38,356 bases of DNA from Caulobacter sp. Its GTDB lineage: Bacteria; Pseudomonadota; Alphaproteobacteria; Caulobacterales; Caulobacteraceae. The notes beneath the pieces are model-generated. The model ran no database searches and was not told the origin of the DNA. It was given only the letters and a program-made list of their open reading frames with translations. Below are positions 1 to 6,760 of this stretch, piece after piece. Numbering within the stretch: position 1 is the stretch's first letter; each line of letters begins with the position of its first letter. A program made the translations under genes and the position numbers. The DNA is taken from assembly GCA_017744495.1 (NCBI GenBank), contig JAGIBE010000212.1, positions 1 through 38,356 on the forward strand, read 5' to 3'.

Positions 1-864
1 GGCGTCGAACACGTCCAGGGCGTCGATCTTCTCGCCCGCGCCGAGGAACTTGATCGGCAGGCCGGTGACGTGGCGCATCGACAGGGCCGCGCCGCCGCGG
101 CCGTCGCCGTCGGCGCGGGTCAGGATCAGGCCGGTCAGCGGCAGGCGCTCGTGGAAGGCCTTGGCCGTGCGTACGGCGTCCTGGCCGGTCAGGCTGTCGG
201 CGACCAGCAGGGTCTCGGTCGGCGTGGCGATGCGGGCGATTTCCGCCGCCTCGCTCATCATCGCCTCGTCCAGAGTGGTGCGGCCGGCGGTGTCGAGGAT
301 CAGGACGTCGTAGCCGCCCAGCTTGGCGGCGGTCAGAGCGCGCTTGGCGATGTCGGCGGCGGCCTGGCCGGGGACGATCGGCAGGCTCTCGACCTCGACC
401 TGCTTGGCCAGCATGGCCAGCTGTTCCATGGCGGCCGGGCGGCGGGTGTCGAGCGAGGCGACCAGCACCTTCTTGCGCTCGACCTTGTTCAGCCGCAGGG
501 CCAGCTTGCCGGTCGTGGTGGTCTTGCCCGAGCCCTGCAGGCCGGCCATCAGGATCACCGACGGCGGGTTCAGCGCCAGGTTCAGGCCGGTGGCGACCTC
601 GCCGCCCAGCATGTCGACCAAGCCGTCATAGACGATCTTGACCACCTGGTCGGCCGGTTTCACGGACCGGATCACCGCTTCGCCAGAAGCGCTTTCCTTG
701 GCCTTGCTGATGAAGTCCTTGACCACCGGCAGGGCGACGTCGGCTTCCAGCAGGGCGACGCGAACCTCGCGCAGCGCCTCGTCGATGTCCTTTTCGGACA
801 GCACGCCGCGACCGCCGAGGCGGTCGAACACGCCTGAAAGTCGCTCTGTAAGGCCGTCGAACAT
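1..864 (-). CDS. ffh: Signal recognition particle GTPase Ffh, N-terminal part (cut by window edge)
   Basis: Ffh binds 4.5S RNA and nascent signal sequences and docks translating ribosomes on FtsY at the inner membrane. The frame stays open for 288 codons from an ATG at 864 to base 1. Visible parts are the N-domain helical bundle (about residues 1-95), the G1 loop GLQGSGKTTT (108-117), a DTRRP motif, the DTAGR motif, a TRADGDGRGG segment and the start of the LGxGEK motif. The M domain, which binds signal peptide and RNA, lies beyond the left edge. No strong Shine-Dalgarno precedes the ATG. The partner receptor gene ftsY is at 24829-25770 on the other strand. Family assignment is secure; only the missing C-terminus limits the entry. 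Confidence 0.97.
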   Translation of the reverse strand, partial: MFDGLTERLSGVFDRLGGRGVLSEKDIDEALREVRVALLEADVALPVVKDFISKAKESASGEAVIRSVKPADQVVKIVYDGLVDMLGGEVATGLNLALNPPSVILMAGLQGSGKTTTTGKLALRLNKVERKKVLVASLDTRRPAAMEQLAMLAKQVEVESLPIVPGQAAADIAKRALTAAKLGGYDVLILDTAGRTTLDEAMMSEAAEIARIATPTETLLVADSLTGQDAVRTAKAFHERLPLTGLILTRADGDGRGGAALSMRHVTGLPIKFLGAGEKIDALDVFDA

Positions 865-1199
865 GCGGAACTCACGTTAAAACCAGTGACCAAACGCGAT
901 CAGCCCCCGTGGACGATCACGTCGACGGGGGTCCTCGCCGTCCTCGTCCGGATGGATCCTGCGCTAACAGGCCGGGGTCGTGACGGTGGAGGCGCTGCTG
1001 ATAAAGCGCCGGAAGCGCGCGCTTATGCACGAAAGGGGGCGGGGAGTCAAAGCTTGGGCCGGACAGGGGGTTGAAGGTCAAGGTTGCTTGGCTCTTGATA
1101 TGAATCCTAAAAGTTGTGATACGAGATATATGCTCCCATAGAGAGCATTTGCCTCGACGGACAACCCGTCACGGCGGGTCACAATAAAGGGAGGACTCC
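865..1199. other. Divergent intergenic region (335 bases) between ffh and the lectin gene
   Basis: No coding frame here is convincing. The ffh-proximal side has a hairpin at 904-931: arms CCCCCGT and ACGGGGG enclose a nested CGA/TCG pair. It would lie in the ffh leader, or in its promoter if transcription starts closer. The lectin-proximal side is much more AT-rich (about 1090-1135) and holds a possible -35 TTGATA (1095-1100). Two small inverted repeats follow: ATGCTC/GAGCAT (1130-1135 and 1143-1148) and ACCCG/CGGGT (about 1165-1180). Both would fall in the lectin leader. A search for a 4.5S RNA signature beside ffh found none. Confidence 0.5.
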
Positions 1200-1622
1200 A
1201 TGTCCAAGATCTTCAATCTCATCGGCGCGGCCGCCACGGCCCTCGCGGGCGTCGGCTCGACACTGGTGCTGGGCGCGGCTTCGCCGGCCGCCGCCGCCAC
1301 CGGCTTCCAGAACACCTGCTCCAACATCTCGTTCGGCTATAACGCCGCCAGCCAAGCCACGGTAAACGCCATGTGCTTGCGCGCGGACGGCTCGGCGACC
1401 GGCTCGTCGCTGGTGCTGACAGGCATCAGCAACGAGAACGGCACGCTCAAGCAAGGCGGCGGCGACAGCACCTTCCAGAAGAGCTGCGGCAACATCCAGA
1501 TCACCGCCAACGCCCAGGGCGCCACCTTGTCGGCCCTGTGCCGCAACAGCGGAGGCGGCAGCAACGCCACCAGCCTCCCGCTGAACAATATCGGCAACAA
1601 CAACGGTCGCCTGACCTACTGA
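1200..1622 (+). CDS. Secreted cyanovirin-N homology (CVNH) lectin-like protein
   Basis: 140 residues. The first ~33 form a signal peptide: a charged start, a long Ala/Gly/Leu core and an ASPAAAA end. The ~107-residue mature part fits one CVNH domain built of two repeats. Each repeat starts with a similar FQ-x-(S/T)C-xNI motif (FQNTCSNI, FQKSCGNIQI), continues through a Cys (AMCLRADG, ALCRNSGG) and closes in an N-x-NG motif (ENGTL, NNGRLTY). Four cysteines can form the two disulfides. CVNH proteins of fungi, plants and bacteria bind oligomannose or other glycans. The ligand here cannot be read from sequence, but export suggests a periplasmic or extracellular glycan. The start is fixed by a strong ribosome site (AAGGGAGG, 1187-1194). 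The gene stands alone between two convergent or divergent neighbours. Confidence 0.88.
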   Translation: MSKIFNLIGAAATALAGVGSTLVLGAASPAAAATGFQNTCSNISFGYNAASQATVNAMCLRADGSATGSSLVLTGISNENGTLKQGGGDSTFQKSCGNIQITANAQGATLSALCRNSGGGSNATSLPLNNIGNNNGRLTY

Positions 1623-1642
1623 TTTCGATCGCTTGGTTTCGG

Positions 1643-1661
1643 CCGGGGCCTTCGGTCCCGG
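1643..1661. terminator. Hairpin between convergent lectin and VOC genes
   Basis: CCGGGGCC, a short TTC loop and GGTCCCGG form an 8-bp stem with one G-U pair. It sits in the 50-base gap between two genes that end toward each other. No clear U-run follows on either strand, so termination is inferred from position and stem strength. Confidence 0.5.
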
Positions 1662-1672
1662 TCCGGGCCGCT

Positions 1673-2065
1673 TTAGCCCCGCAGCTCCAGCCCGTTGCCC
1701 TCGGGATCGGACAGGTAGAGCGATGTCGCCTCGCCGGTCGAGCCGTAGCGCTCTCCGATGTCGCCCACCGCCACGCCGTGCGCCTCCAGGTGGGCGCGGA
1801 CCTCCTCGACGTCGAAGTCGACCACTCGCAGGCACAGGTGATCCATGTTGTGGCCGTCCACGCCCGGCGCGGCGCCGCCCATCCGGCCCAGGCGGCCGGC
1901 GACGTCGACCAGGTCGATCAGCTGGGCGCCGGCCCGCAGCTGGACCAGGCCGATGGCGTCCTGGCGGCGCTCAACCGCGCAGCCCAGCACCTGCGTGTAG
2001 AAGCGTTCCATCAGGGCGGGGTCGCGGGCGCGGATCACCACGTGGTCGATGCCGAGCAGGCGCAT
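1673..2065 (-). CDS. VOC-family (glyoxalase/dioxygenase superfamily) protein
   Basis: 130 residues, a single vicinal-oxygen-chelate domain made of two beta-alpha-beta-beta-beta modules. Candidate metal ligands sit at the usual strand positions: H8 (IDHVVI), H76 (MDHLCL) and E127 (NGLELRG). The final DPEGNGLEL motif is typical of the superfamily. Members include glyoxalase I, fosfomycin-resistance enzymes and extradiol dioxygenases, and many small single-domain proteins like this one have no known substrate. The ATG at 2065 has AGGAAAA a few bases upstream. It lies 24 bases after the TraB/GumN-like gene on the same strand, so the two may be co-transcribed. Substrate unassigned. Confidence 0.88.
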   Translation of the reverse strand: MRLLGIDHVVIRARDPALMERFYTQVLGCAVERRQDAIGLVQLRAGAQLIDLVDVAGRLGRMGGAAPGVDGHNMDHLCLRVVDFDVEEVRAHLEAHGVAVGDIGERYGSTGEATSLYLSDPEGNGLELRG

Positions 2066-2089
2066 GGTCGTTTTCCTAGTCGGTCGGCC

Positions 2090-3085
2090 CTAATCGGTCG
2101 GCGAGGTGATGGTGGCGCCCGAGGCCTTCAGACGGTCGAGCACGCCGTTGGCGGGCAGCAGGAAAGCCAGGTCGATGACGGCGATGGTCACGCCGGGGCG
2201 ATTCAGGGCTTCGTTCAAGGCGTCGGCCGACTGGCCGATCTGCTGAGCCAGGAGGCCGGGGCCGCCGGGCGTGCGCATGACGCAGCGCTGGATCGCCGAG
2301 CTCGAATAGCGCGCCCTCACGCTGGCCAGGTCGCCGTTGGCCCAGTCGGTCCCGATCGTGGTGTTGTGCGAGGCGTCGTATTCCAGTTCGGTCAGGGCGT
2401 CGTTCAGGCAGGCCAGGTTGCCCTCGTCCGACAGCTTGCCGGCGCTGGCGAGGATGGGACCCAGGCGGTACTGGCTCATGGCCTTGACCTTGACGCCCTT
2501 GGCCTTGGCCATGCGCTCGATGGTGCTGACCGGCTTGGCCTCCGACAGGCCCGCCGCCTGGCGGAAGTCCGACAGCAGGATAAAGCCCGCCACGGCCGGC
2601 TTCCAGTCCTTGTAGGGCACGGCGGTGCGCTGAGCCTGTTCGCGGGCGCTGACGAAGCGGGCCTTGAGGTCGGGCGGCAGGCGGTCCTCCAGCTTCTTGC
2701 CGAACGGCTGGCGCACCCCGCCGCCGCCCGTCAGGAAGAACTTGGTGATCTGTAGCGGTCCGACCGAGGCTTCGGGCGGCACGAGGACCAGACTGGCCTG
2801 GTCCAGGGCCCGGTCCAGGCGCGGGCTGTCCCACTTCAGCTGGTGCGGCAGGGGCGGGGCCGACCCGACGACGTAGAGCTTGGCCCCGCCCTTCTCGACA
2901 AGCCACAGGGCCGGCCCCGGCGGGCGAGCCACCACCCATAGTTCCTCGACGACGGCGCTGCCGGGGTCCTGGGGGAACAGCTGGACGGTCTGGGGCTGCG
3001 GGGTCTGGGCCGTTGCGGGGAAGGCCAGGGCGGTGAGGGCGAGGGCCGCGCCGCCGAGCAGCGCCGATATGCGTCGAACCATCAC
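2090..3085 (-). CDS. TraB/GumN-family secreted protein with an altered active-site motif
   Basis: About 331 residues. An N-terminal signal peptide (VRRISALLGGAALALTALAF, then an A-x-A-type site) indicates export. The segment LWLVEKGGAKLYVVGSAPPLP matches the opening of TraB/GumN proteins, where LWxVxxxxxxxYLxGTxH is followed by a conserved Leu-Pro. The family is related to Tiki proteases, and the GxxH histidine is a proposed metal ligand. Here that motif reads GSAP, so the histidine is missing, suggesting loss or change of enzyme function. Either the GTG at 3085 or the ATG at 3082 can start it. A GGGAG sits 9 or 12 bases upstream respectively, so the GTG spacing fits slightly better. The oxyR stop lies 40 bases upstream. 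Confidence 0.8.
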   Translation of the reverse strand: MMVRRISALLGGAALALTALAFPATAQTPQPQTVQLFPQDPGSAVVEELWVVARPPGPALWLVEKGGAKLYVVGSAPPLPHQLKWDSPRLDRALDQASLVLVPPEASVGPLQITKFFLTGGGGVRQPFGKKLEDRLPPDLKARFVSAREQAQRTAVPYKDWKPAVAGFILLSDFRQAAGLSEAKPVSTIERMAKAKGVKVKAMSQYRLGPILASAGKLSDEGNLACLNDALTELEYDASHNTTIGTDWANGDLASVRARYSSSAIQRCVMRTPGGPGLLAQQIGQSADALNEALNRPGVTIAVIDLAFLLPANGVLDRLKASGATITSPTD

Positions 3086-3124
3086 CGTCGTCGTCTCCCG
3101 AAGTCGGATACGAGAATAGGTACT

Positions 3125-4054
3125 CTAATGCCGTGGCGAAAGCGCGGCGGGCGGCAGATCGCGCAGGGTCTGGGCCAGCAGCCGGCCCTCGGCGCCCCGG
3201 CTGGAACCGGCGCGCCAGGCCACCACGATCTCCCGGCTGGAGTGGTCGGAATTCAGCGGACGGATGGTGACCGGCGCGTTCTGGGCCAGACCCGCCGCCA
3301 CCGCCATCGACGGCAGGAACGACACGCCCAGGCCCGAGCCGATCATCTGCACCAGGGTGGGCAGGGAGGTGGCCGCGAAGCTCTCCTCGTCGCCGATCCC
3401 CGCGCCGCGCGGCGGTTCCAGCCCGCAGGCGGCCAGGGCGTGGTCGCGCAGGCAGTGGCCGTCCTCGAGCAGAATCATGTCGTCGCCGCGCAAGGTGTCG
3501 GGATCGACCCGGTCGAAGGCGGCCATGCGGTGATTGGCCGGGGCGGCGGCCAATAGTTCGTCGTCCTCGACGTGAGCCCAATCCAGGCCGGTCATGTCGT
3601 AGGGCAGGGCGATCAGGGCGGCGTCCAGCGAGCCCGCCTTCAAGGCGGCGATCAGCCGATGGGTCAGATCCTCGCGCAGATAGAGCTTCAGCTTGGGGAA
3701 CTGGTCGCGCAGGGCCGGCAGAGCGCGGGGCAGCAGGTAGGGCGCGACGGTCGGGATCACCCCCAGACGGAACCGGCCCGCCAGGGGCTGGCCCGCGCCG
3801 CGCGCCGCCTGCACCAGATCCTCGGCCTGGGCGAGGATCGCCTCGGCCCGTCGCACGGCCTCCTGGCCGGCGGCGGTCAGGATCACGCCCGAACGGGCTC
3901 GATCGACCACCGGGGCGCCCAGGATCTTCTCCAACTCCTGGATGCCGGCCGACAGGGTCGGCTGGGTGACGTGGCAGGCCTCGGCCGCTCGGCTGAACGA
4001 GCCGTGCTCGGACAGGAGCTTCAGGTACTGCAGCTGGCGGAGGGTCGGAAGCAT
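3125..4054 (-). CDS. oxyR: OxyR, peroxide-sensing LysR-type regulator
   Basis: 309 residues. The N-terminal winged helix-turn-helix (1-60, LRQLQYLKLLSEHGSFSRAA) is followed by a LysR effector domain. Redox cysteines C201 and C210 lie in EDGHCLRDHALAAC, spaced nine apart as in E. coli OxyR (C199/C208). Oxidation to a disulfide switches the protein to an activator of peroxide genes. It is transcribed divergently from ahpCF, its likely target. The promoter inferred at 4062-4089 places the transcript start at or very near the ATG, and no good ribosome site precedes it, so the mRNA may be leaderless. An OxyR-type box lies inside this promoter, which fits autorepression. Confidence 0.95.
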   Translation of the reverse strand: MLPTLRQLQYLKLLSEHGSFSRAAEACHVTQPTLSAGIQELEKILGAPVVDRARSGVILTAAGQEAVRRAEAILAQAEDLVQAARGAGQPLAGRFRLGVIPTVAPYLLPRALPALRDQFPKLKLYLREDLTHRLIAALKAGSLDAALIALPYDMTGLDWAHVEDDELLAAAPANHRMAAFDRVDPDTLRGDDMILLEDGHCLRDHALAACGLEPPRGAGIGDEESFAATSLPTLVQMIGSGLGVSFLPSMAVAAGLAQNAPVTIRPLNSDHSSREIVVAWRAGSSRGAEGRLLAQTLRDLPPAALSPRH

Positions 4055-4061
4055 GGGTCTC

Positions 4062-4089
4062 TAGATAGGACGGATCTATCGATCTTCAA
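4062..4089 (-). promoter_or_regulatory. oxyR promoter with overlapping OxyR-type box
   Basis: Read on the minus strand, TTGAAG (4089-4084) and TATCTA (4067-4062) are separated by 16 bases. The -10 ends 7 bases from the oxyR ATG. Between them lies ATAG-N7-CTAT (4065-4079), the half-site pattern known for OxyR, extended to GATAG/CTATC. Its place between -35 and -10 predicts repression of oxyR by its own product. I do not see a second half-site pair at the expected 7-base spacing. Confidence 0.65.
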
Positions 4090-4130
4090 AACGCCATCGA
4101 CGCAGCCTTCGACGCTCTTGCGGTCTGGCC

Positions 4131-4197
4131 GATAGGAAAAACCTATCCTGAGCAATGAAACAATCGATTGGCCCTATTTGCTGCGGCGCCGTAAGAC
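4131..4197 (+). promoter_or_regulatory. ahpC promoter with OxyR-type activation box
   Basis: A perfect inverted repeat GATAGG-AAAAA-CCTATC (4131-4147) contains ATAG-N7-CTAT (4132-4146). The next seven-base step gives AATG (4154-4157), then CGAT (4165-4168), a degenerate version of the second half of a full OxyR tetramer site. A possible -35 TTGGCC (4168-4173) and -10 TAAGAC (4192-4197) are 18 bases apart. The box would then lie just upstream of or abutting -35, the usual place for activation. The promoter hexamers are weaker evidence than the box. Confidence 0.65.
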
Positions 4198-4226
4198 CGT
4201 CGCTGCAATTCCTGCAGGAGAACTTC

Positions 4227-4790
4227 ATGTCCTTGATCAACACCCAGATCAAACCCTTCACCGCCCAGGCTTATAAGAGCGGCAAGTTCGTCGAGGTCAG
4301 CGACGCCGACCTGAAGGGCAAGTGGTCCGTCGTGTTCTTCTACCCGGCCGACTTCACCTTCGTCTGCCCGACGGAGCTGGAGGACCTGGCCGACAACTAC
4401 GCCACGTTCCAGCGCCTGGGCGTCGAGATCTACGCGGTGTCGACCGACACCCACTTCTCGCATAAGGCCTGGCACGACAGCTCGCCGGCGATCGGCAAGA
4501 TCGACTATTTCATGGTCGGCGACCCGTCGGGCGTGATCACCAACAACTTCGAAGTGATGCGTCCGGGCGTCGGCCTGGCCGACCGCGGGACCTTCCTGAT
4601 CGACCCGGAAGGCGTGATCCAGTTCACCGAGACGACCGCCGAAGGCATCGGCCGCAACGCCATCGAACTGCTGCGCAAGATCAAGGCCGCCCAGTACGTC
4701 GCGTCGCACCCGGGCGAAGTCTGCCCCGCCAAGTGGGAAGAGGGTGAAAAGACCCTGGCCCCGTCGCTCGACCTGGTCGGCAAGATCTAA
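4227..4790 (+). CDS. ahpC: Alkyl hydroperoxide reductase AhpC (typical 2-Cys peroxiredoxin)
   Basis: 187 residues, the normal length for bacterial AhpC. The peroxidatic cysteine C47 is in FVCPTE and the resolving C166 is in GEVCPAKW, the same positions as in the enterobacterial enzyme. It reduces H2O2, organic hydroperoxides and peroxynitrite in the cytoplasm and is recycled by AhpF. I chose the ATG at 4227 over an in-frame ATG at 4155. A clear GCAGGAG ribosome site lies 7 bases upstream, the protein then begins [11 protein letters not shown] as in the family, and the earlier ATG falls inside the OxyR-controlled promoter region. ahpF follows after 153 bases. Confidence 0.97.
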   Translation: MSLINTQIKPFTAQAYKSGKFVEVSDADLKGKWSVVFFYPADFTFVCPTELEDLADNYATFQRLGVEIYAVSTDTHFSHKAWHDSSPAIGKIDYFMVGDPSGVITNNFEVMRPGVGLADRGTFLIDPEGVIQFTETTAEGIGRNAIELLRKIKAAQYVASHPGEVCPAKWEEGEKTLAPSLDLVGKI

Positions 4791-4804
4791 GCCTACCCAA
4801 GTTC

Positions 4805-4869
4805 GTCGCGGTCCTCGGGGCCGCGACGGGGCTCGCCGCCGGTTTCGTCAGCCCACGAAGCCGGCGGCG
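4805..4869 (+). promoter_or_regulatory. Two consecutive stem-loops between ahpC and ahpF
   Basis: The first stem is GTCGCGG/CCGCGAC (4805-4811 and 4821-4827). The second has 15-base arms, CGCCGCCGGTTTCGT (4834-4848) and ACGAAGCCGGCGGCG (4855-4869), pairing fully in RNA with one G-U and a 6-base loop. No U-tract follows. They could stabilise the 3' end of an ahpC transcript and lower ahpF output, giving the high AhpC to AhpF ratio usual for this system, or act as a partial terminator. Confidence 0.6.
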
Positions 4870-4943
4870 TCGCCCGCCCCTAGACATTCCCGCGACGCGC
4901 TCCCCTCCCCTCGAGATCGCGCCGCCAAAGTCGGAGCCCCGCC

Positions 4944-6530
4944 ATGTTGGACGATGGTCTGAAGACCCAGCTGAAAGCCTATCTGCAGAACCTGCGCCAG
5001 CCGATCGAGCTGGTCGCCTCGCTGGGCGAGGGCCAGGGTTCCAAGGACATGCTGGCTCTGCTCGAGGACGTCGCCTCGACCTCCGACAAGGTCAGCCTGA
5101 ACATGGCCGGCGGCGACGCCCGCAAGCCCTCGTTCGCCATCGCCCGGGCCGACGGCTCGGCCGATGTCCGCTTCGCCGGCCTGCCGCTGGGCCACGAGTT
5201 CACCTCGCTGGTGCTGGCCCTGCTGCACGTGGGCGGCCACCCGCCCAAGTTCGACGCCGAGGTGCTGGACCAGGTCCGCGCCCTGGACGGCGAATTCCGC
5301 TTCGAAACCTATTTCTCGCAGAGCTGCCAGAACTGCCCGGACGTGGTCCAGGCGCTGAACACCATGGCCGCTCTGAACCCCAACATCAGCCACGTCGCCA
5401 TCGACGGCGCCCTGTTCCAGGCCGAGGTCGAGGAGCGTCAGGTCATGGCCGTGCCGACCATCCTGCTGAACGGCCAGCCGTTCGGCCAGGGCCGCATGAG
5501 CCTGGAACAGATCCTGGCCAAGCTGGACACCGGCGCCGCCGACCGCGCCGCCGAGAAGATCAAGACCAAGGACGCGTTCGACGTTCTTGTTGTGGGTGGC
5601 GGCCCCGCTGGAGCCGCGGCGGCGATCTACGCCGCCCGCAAGGGCATCCGCACCGGCGTGGCGGCCGAGCGCTTCGGCGGCCAGGTGCTGGACACCATGG
5701 CCATCGAGAACTTCATCTCGGTGTCGCACACCGAGGGGCCGCGCCTGGCCGCCAACCTGGAACAGCACGTCAGGGACTATGACGTCGACATCATGAACCT
5801 GCAGAAGGCCGTGGGTCTGGTTCCGGCCAAGACCCCCGGCGGCCTGATCGAGGTCAAGCTGGAGAACGGCGCCAGCCTGAAGTCGCGCAGCGTGATCCTG
5901 GCCACCGGCGCCCGCTGGCGGAACATCAACGTGCCCGGCGAGGCCGAGTACAAGAACAGGGGCGTGGCCTACTGTCCGCACTGCGACGGCCCGCTGTTCA
6001 AGGGCAAGCGCGTGGCGGTGATCGGCGGCGGCAACAGCGGCGTCGAGGCGGCCATCGACCTGGCCGGCATCGTGGCCCACGTGACCCTGATCGAGTTCGA
6101 CAGCCAACTGCGCGCCGACGCCGTTCTGCAGCGCAAGCTGGCCAGTCTGCCCAACGTCCGCATCGTCACCTCGGCCCTCACCACCGAGGTTCTGGGCGAC
6201 GGGAACAAGGTCACCGGCCTGACCTACAAGGACCGCAACCACGACCAGGTCCACACGGTCGACCTCGAAGGCGTGTTCGTGCAGATCGGCCTGGTGCCCA
6301 ACACCGAGTGGCTGAAGGACAGCGTGGCCCTGACCCAGCGCGGCGAGATCGAGGTCGACCATCGCGGCGAGACCTCGCTGCCCGGCGTGTTCGCCGCGGG
6401 CGACGCGACGACCACGCCCTACAAGCAGATCATCATCGCCATGGGCGAGGGCTCGAAGGCGGCCCTGTCGGCCTTCGATTACATGATCCGGCTTGATCCC
6501 GACGTGCCGGCCGAGCAGGAAGCCGCCTGA
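4944..6530 (+). CDS. ahpF: Alkyl hydroperoxide reductase subunit F (AhpF)
   Basis: 528 residues. AhpF is an FAD-dependent NAD(P)H oxidoreductase that passes electrons to AhpC. The N-terminal tandem thioredoxin-fold domain (about 1-200) carries the C128-Q-N-C131 disulfide that reduces AhpC. A linker leads to the FAD dinucleotide fold ([12 protein letters not shown], from residue 216). The thioredoxin-reductase-like centre is C344-P-H-C347, and the nicotinamide nucleotide fold has GGGNSG (361-366). A second FAD motif, GVFAAGDAT, is near the C-terminus. Both redox pairs are intact, so the enzyme should be active. It is transcribed with ahpC or from its own site downstream of the paired stem-loops, and a terminator-like hairpin follows it. 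Confidence 0.97.
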   Translation: MLDDGLKTQLKAYLQNLRQPIELVASLGEGQGSKDMLALLEDVASTSDKVSLNMAGGDARKPSFAIARADGSADVRFAGLPLGHEFTSLVLALLHVGGHPPKFDAEVLDQVRALDGEFRFETYFSQSCQNCPDVVQALNTMAALNPNISHVAIDGALFQAEVEERQVMAVPTILLNGQPFGQGRMSLEQILAKLDTGAADRAAEKIKTKDAFDVLVVGGGPAGAAAAIYAARKGIRTGVAAERFGGQVLDTMAIENFISVSHTEGPRLAANLEQHVRDYDVDIMNLQKAVGLVPAKTPGGLIEVKLENGASLKSRSVILATGARWRNINVPGEAEYKNRGVAYCPHCDGPLFKGKRVAVIGGGNSGVEAAIDLAGIVAHVTLIEFDSQLRADAVLQRKLASLPNVRIVTSALTTEVLGDGNKVTGLTYKDRNHDQVHTVDLEGVFVQIGLVPNTEWLKDSVALTQRGEIEVDHRGETSLPGVFAAGDATTTPYKQIIIAMGEGSKAALSAFDYMIRLDPDVPAEQEAA

Positions 6531-6555
6531 CGAAGCCACATCCGTCGAAACCTTC

Positions 6556-6589
6556 GAAAGCCGCTGTGACAGCCGTCGCGGCGGCTTTC
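6556..6589 (+). terminator. Terminator after ahpF
   Basis: Arms GAAAGCCGC (6556-6564) and GCGGCTTTC (6581-6589) form a 9-bp stem with a 16-base loop. The stem runs into CTTTCTT on the plus strand. It begins 26 bases after the ahpF stop and separates ahpCF from creS. Confidence 0.7.
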
Positions 6590-6760
6590 TTGCGTCCGGC
6601 GATGCGGCAATGCGCCTCTCGCCAAACGCGCGATCTTGACCTCGACAGCAATCTTGACCGCGGGCTATCCTGTTAACGAATGGGCAAATGATTCTGCGGG
6701 GCCAGGGGTCGAATCAACGCGATGGGCGTTGAATCCGCGGATCGTTAGAAGGTGGGCAAA

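Noticed and set aside
865-1199. Possible 4.5S RNA gene next to ffh
   Set aside because: The conserved apical motif with its asymmetric loop (CAGG...GGAAGCA-type) is not found.
1373-2755. Long plus-strand reading frame (460 codons) over the lectin, VOC and TraB/GumN genes
   Set aside because: Its product is Gln/Ala/Gly/Arg-rich with no family pattern and crosses three well-supported genes; it is a high-GC antisense artefact.
4155-4226. N-terminal extension of AhpC from the ATG at 4155
   Set aside because: It has no family match, lies in the OxyR promoter region and has no ribosome site, while the ATG at 4227 has one.
4848-6539. 563-codon minus-strand frame opposite ahpF
   Set aside because: Rich in His/Gly/Val/Gln as expected for the complement of GC-rich coding DNA; ahpF has full motif support.
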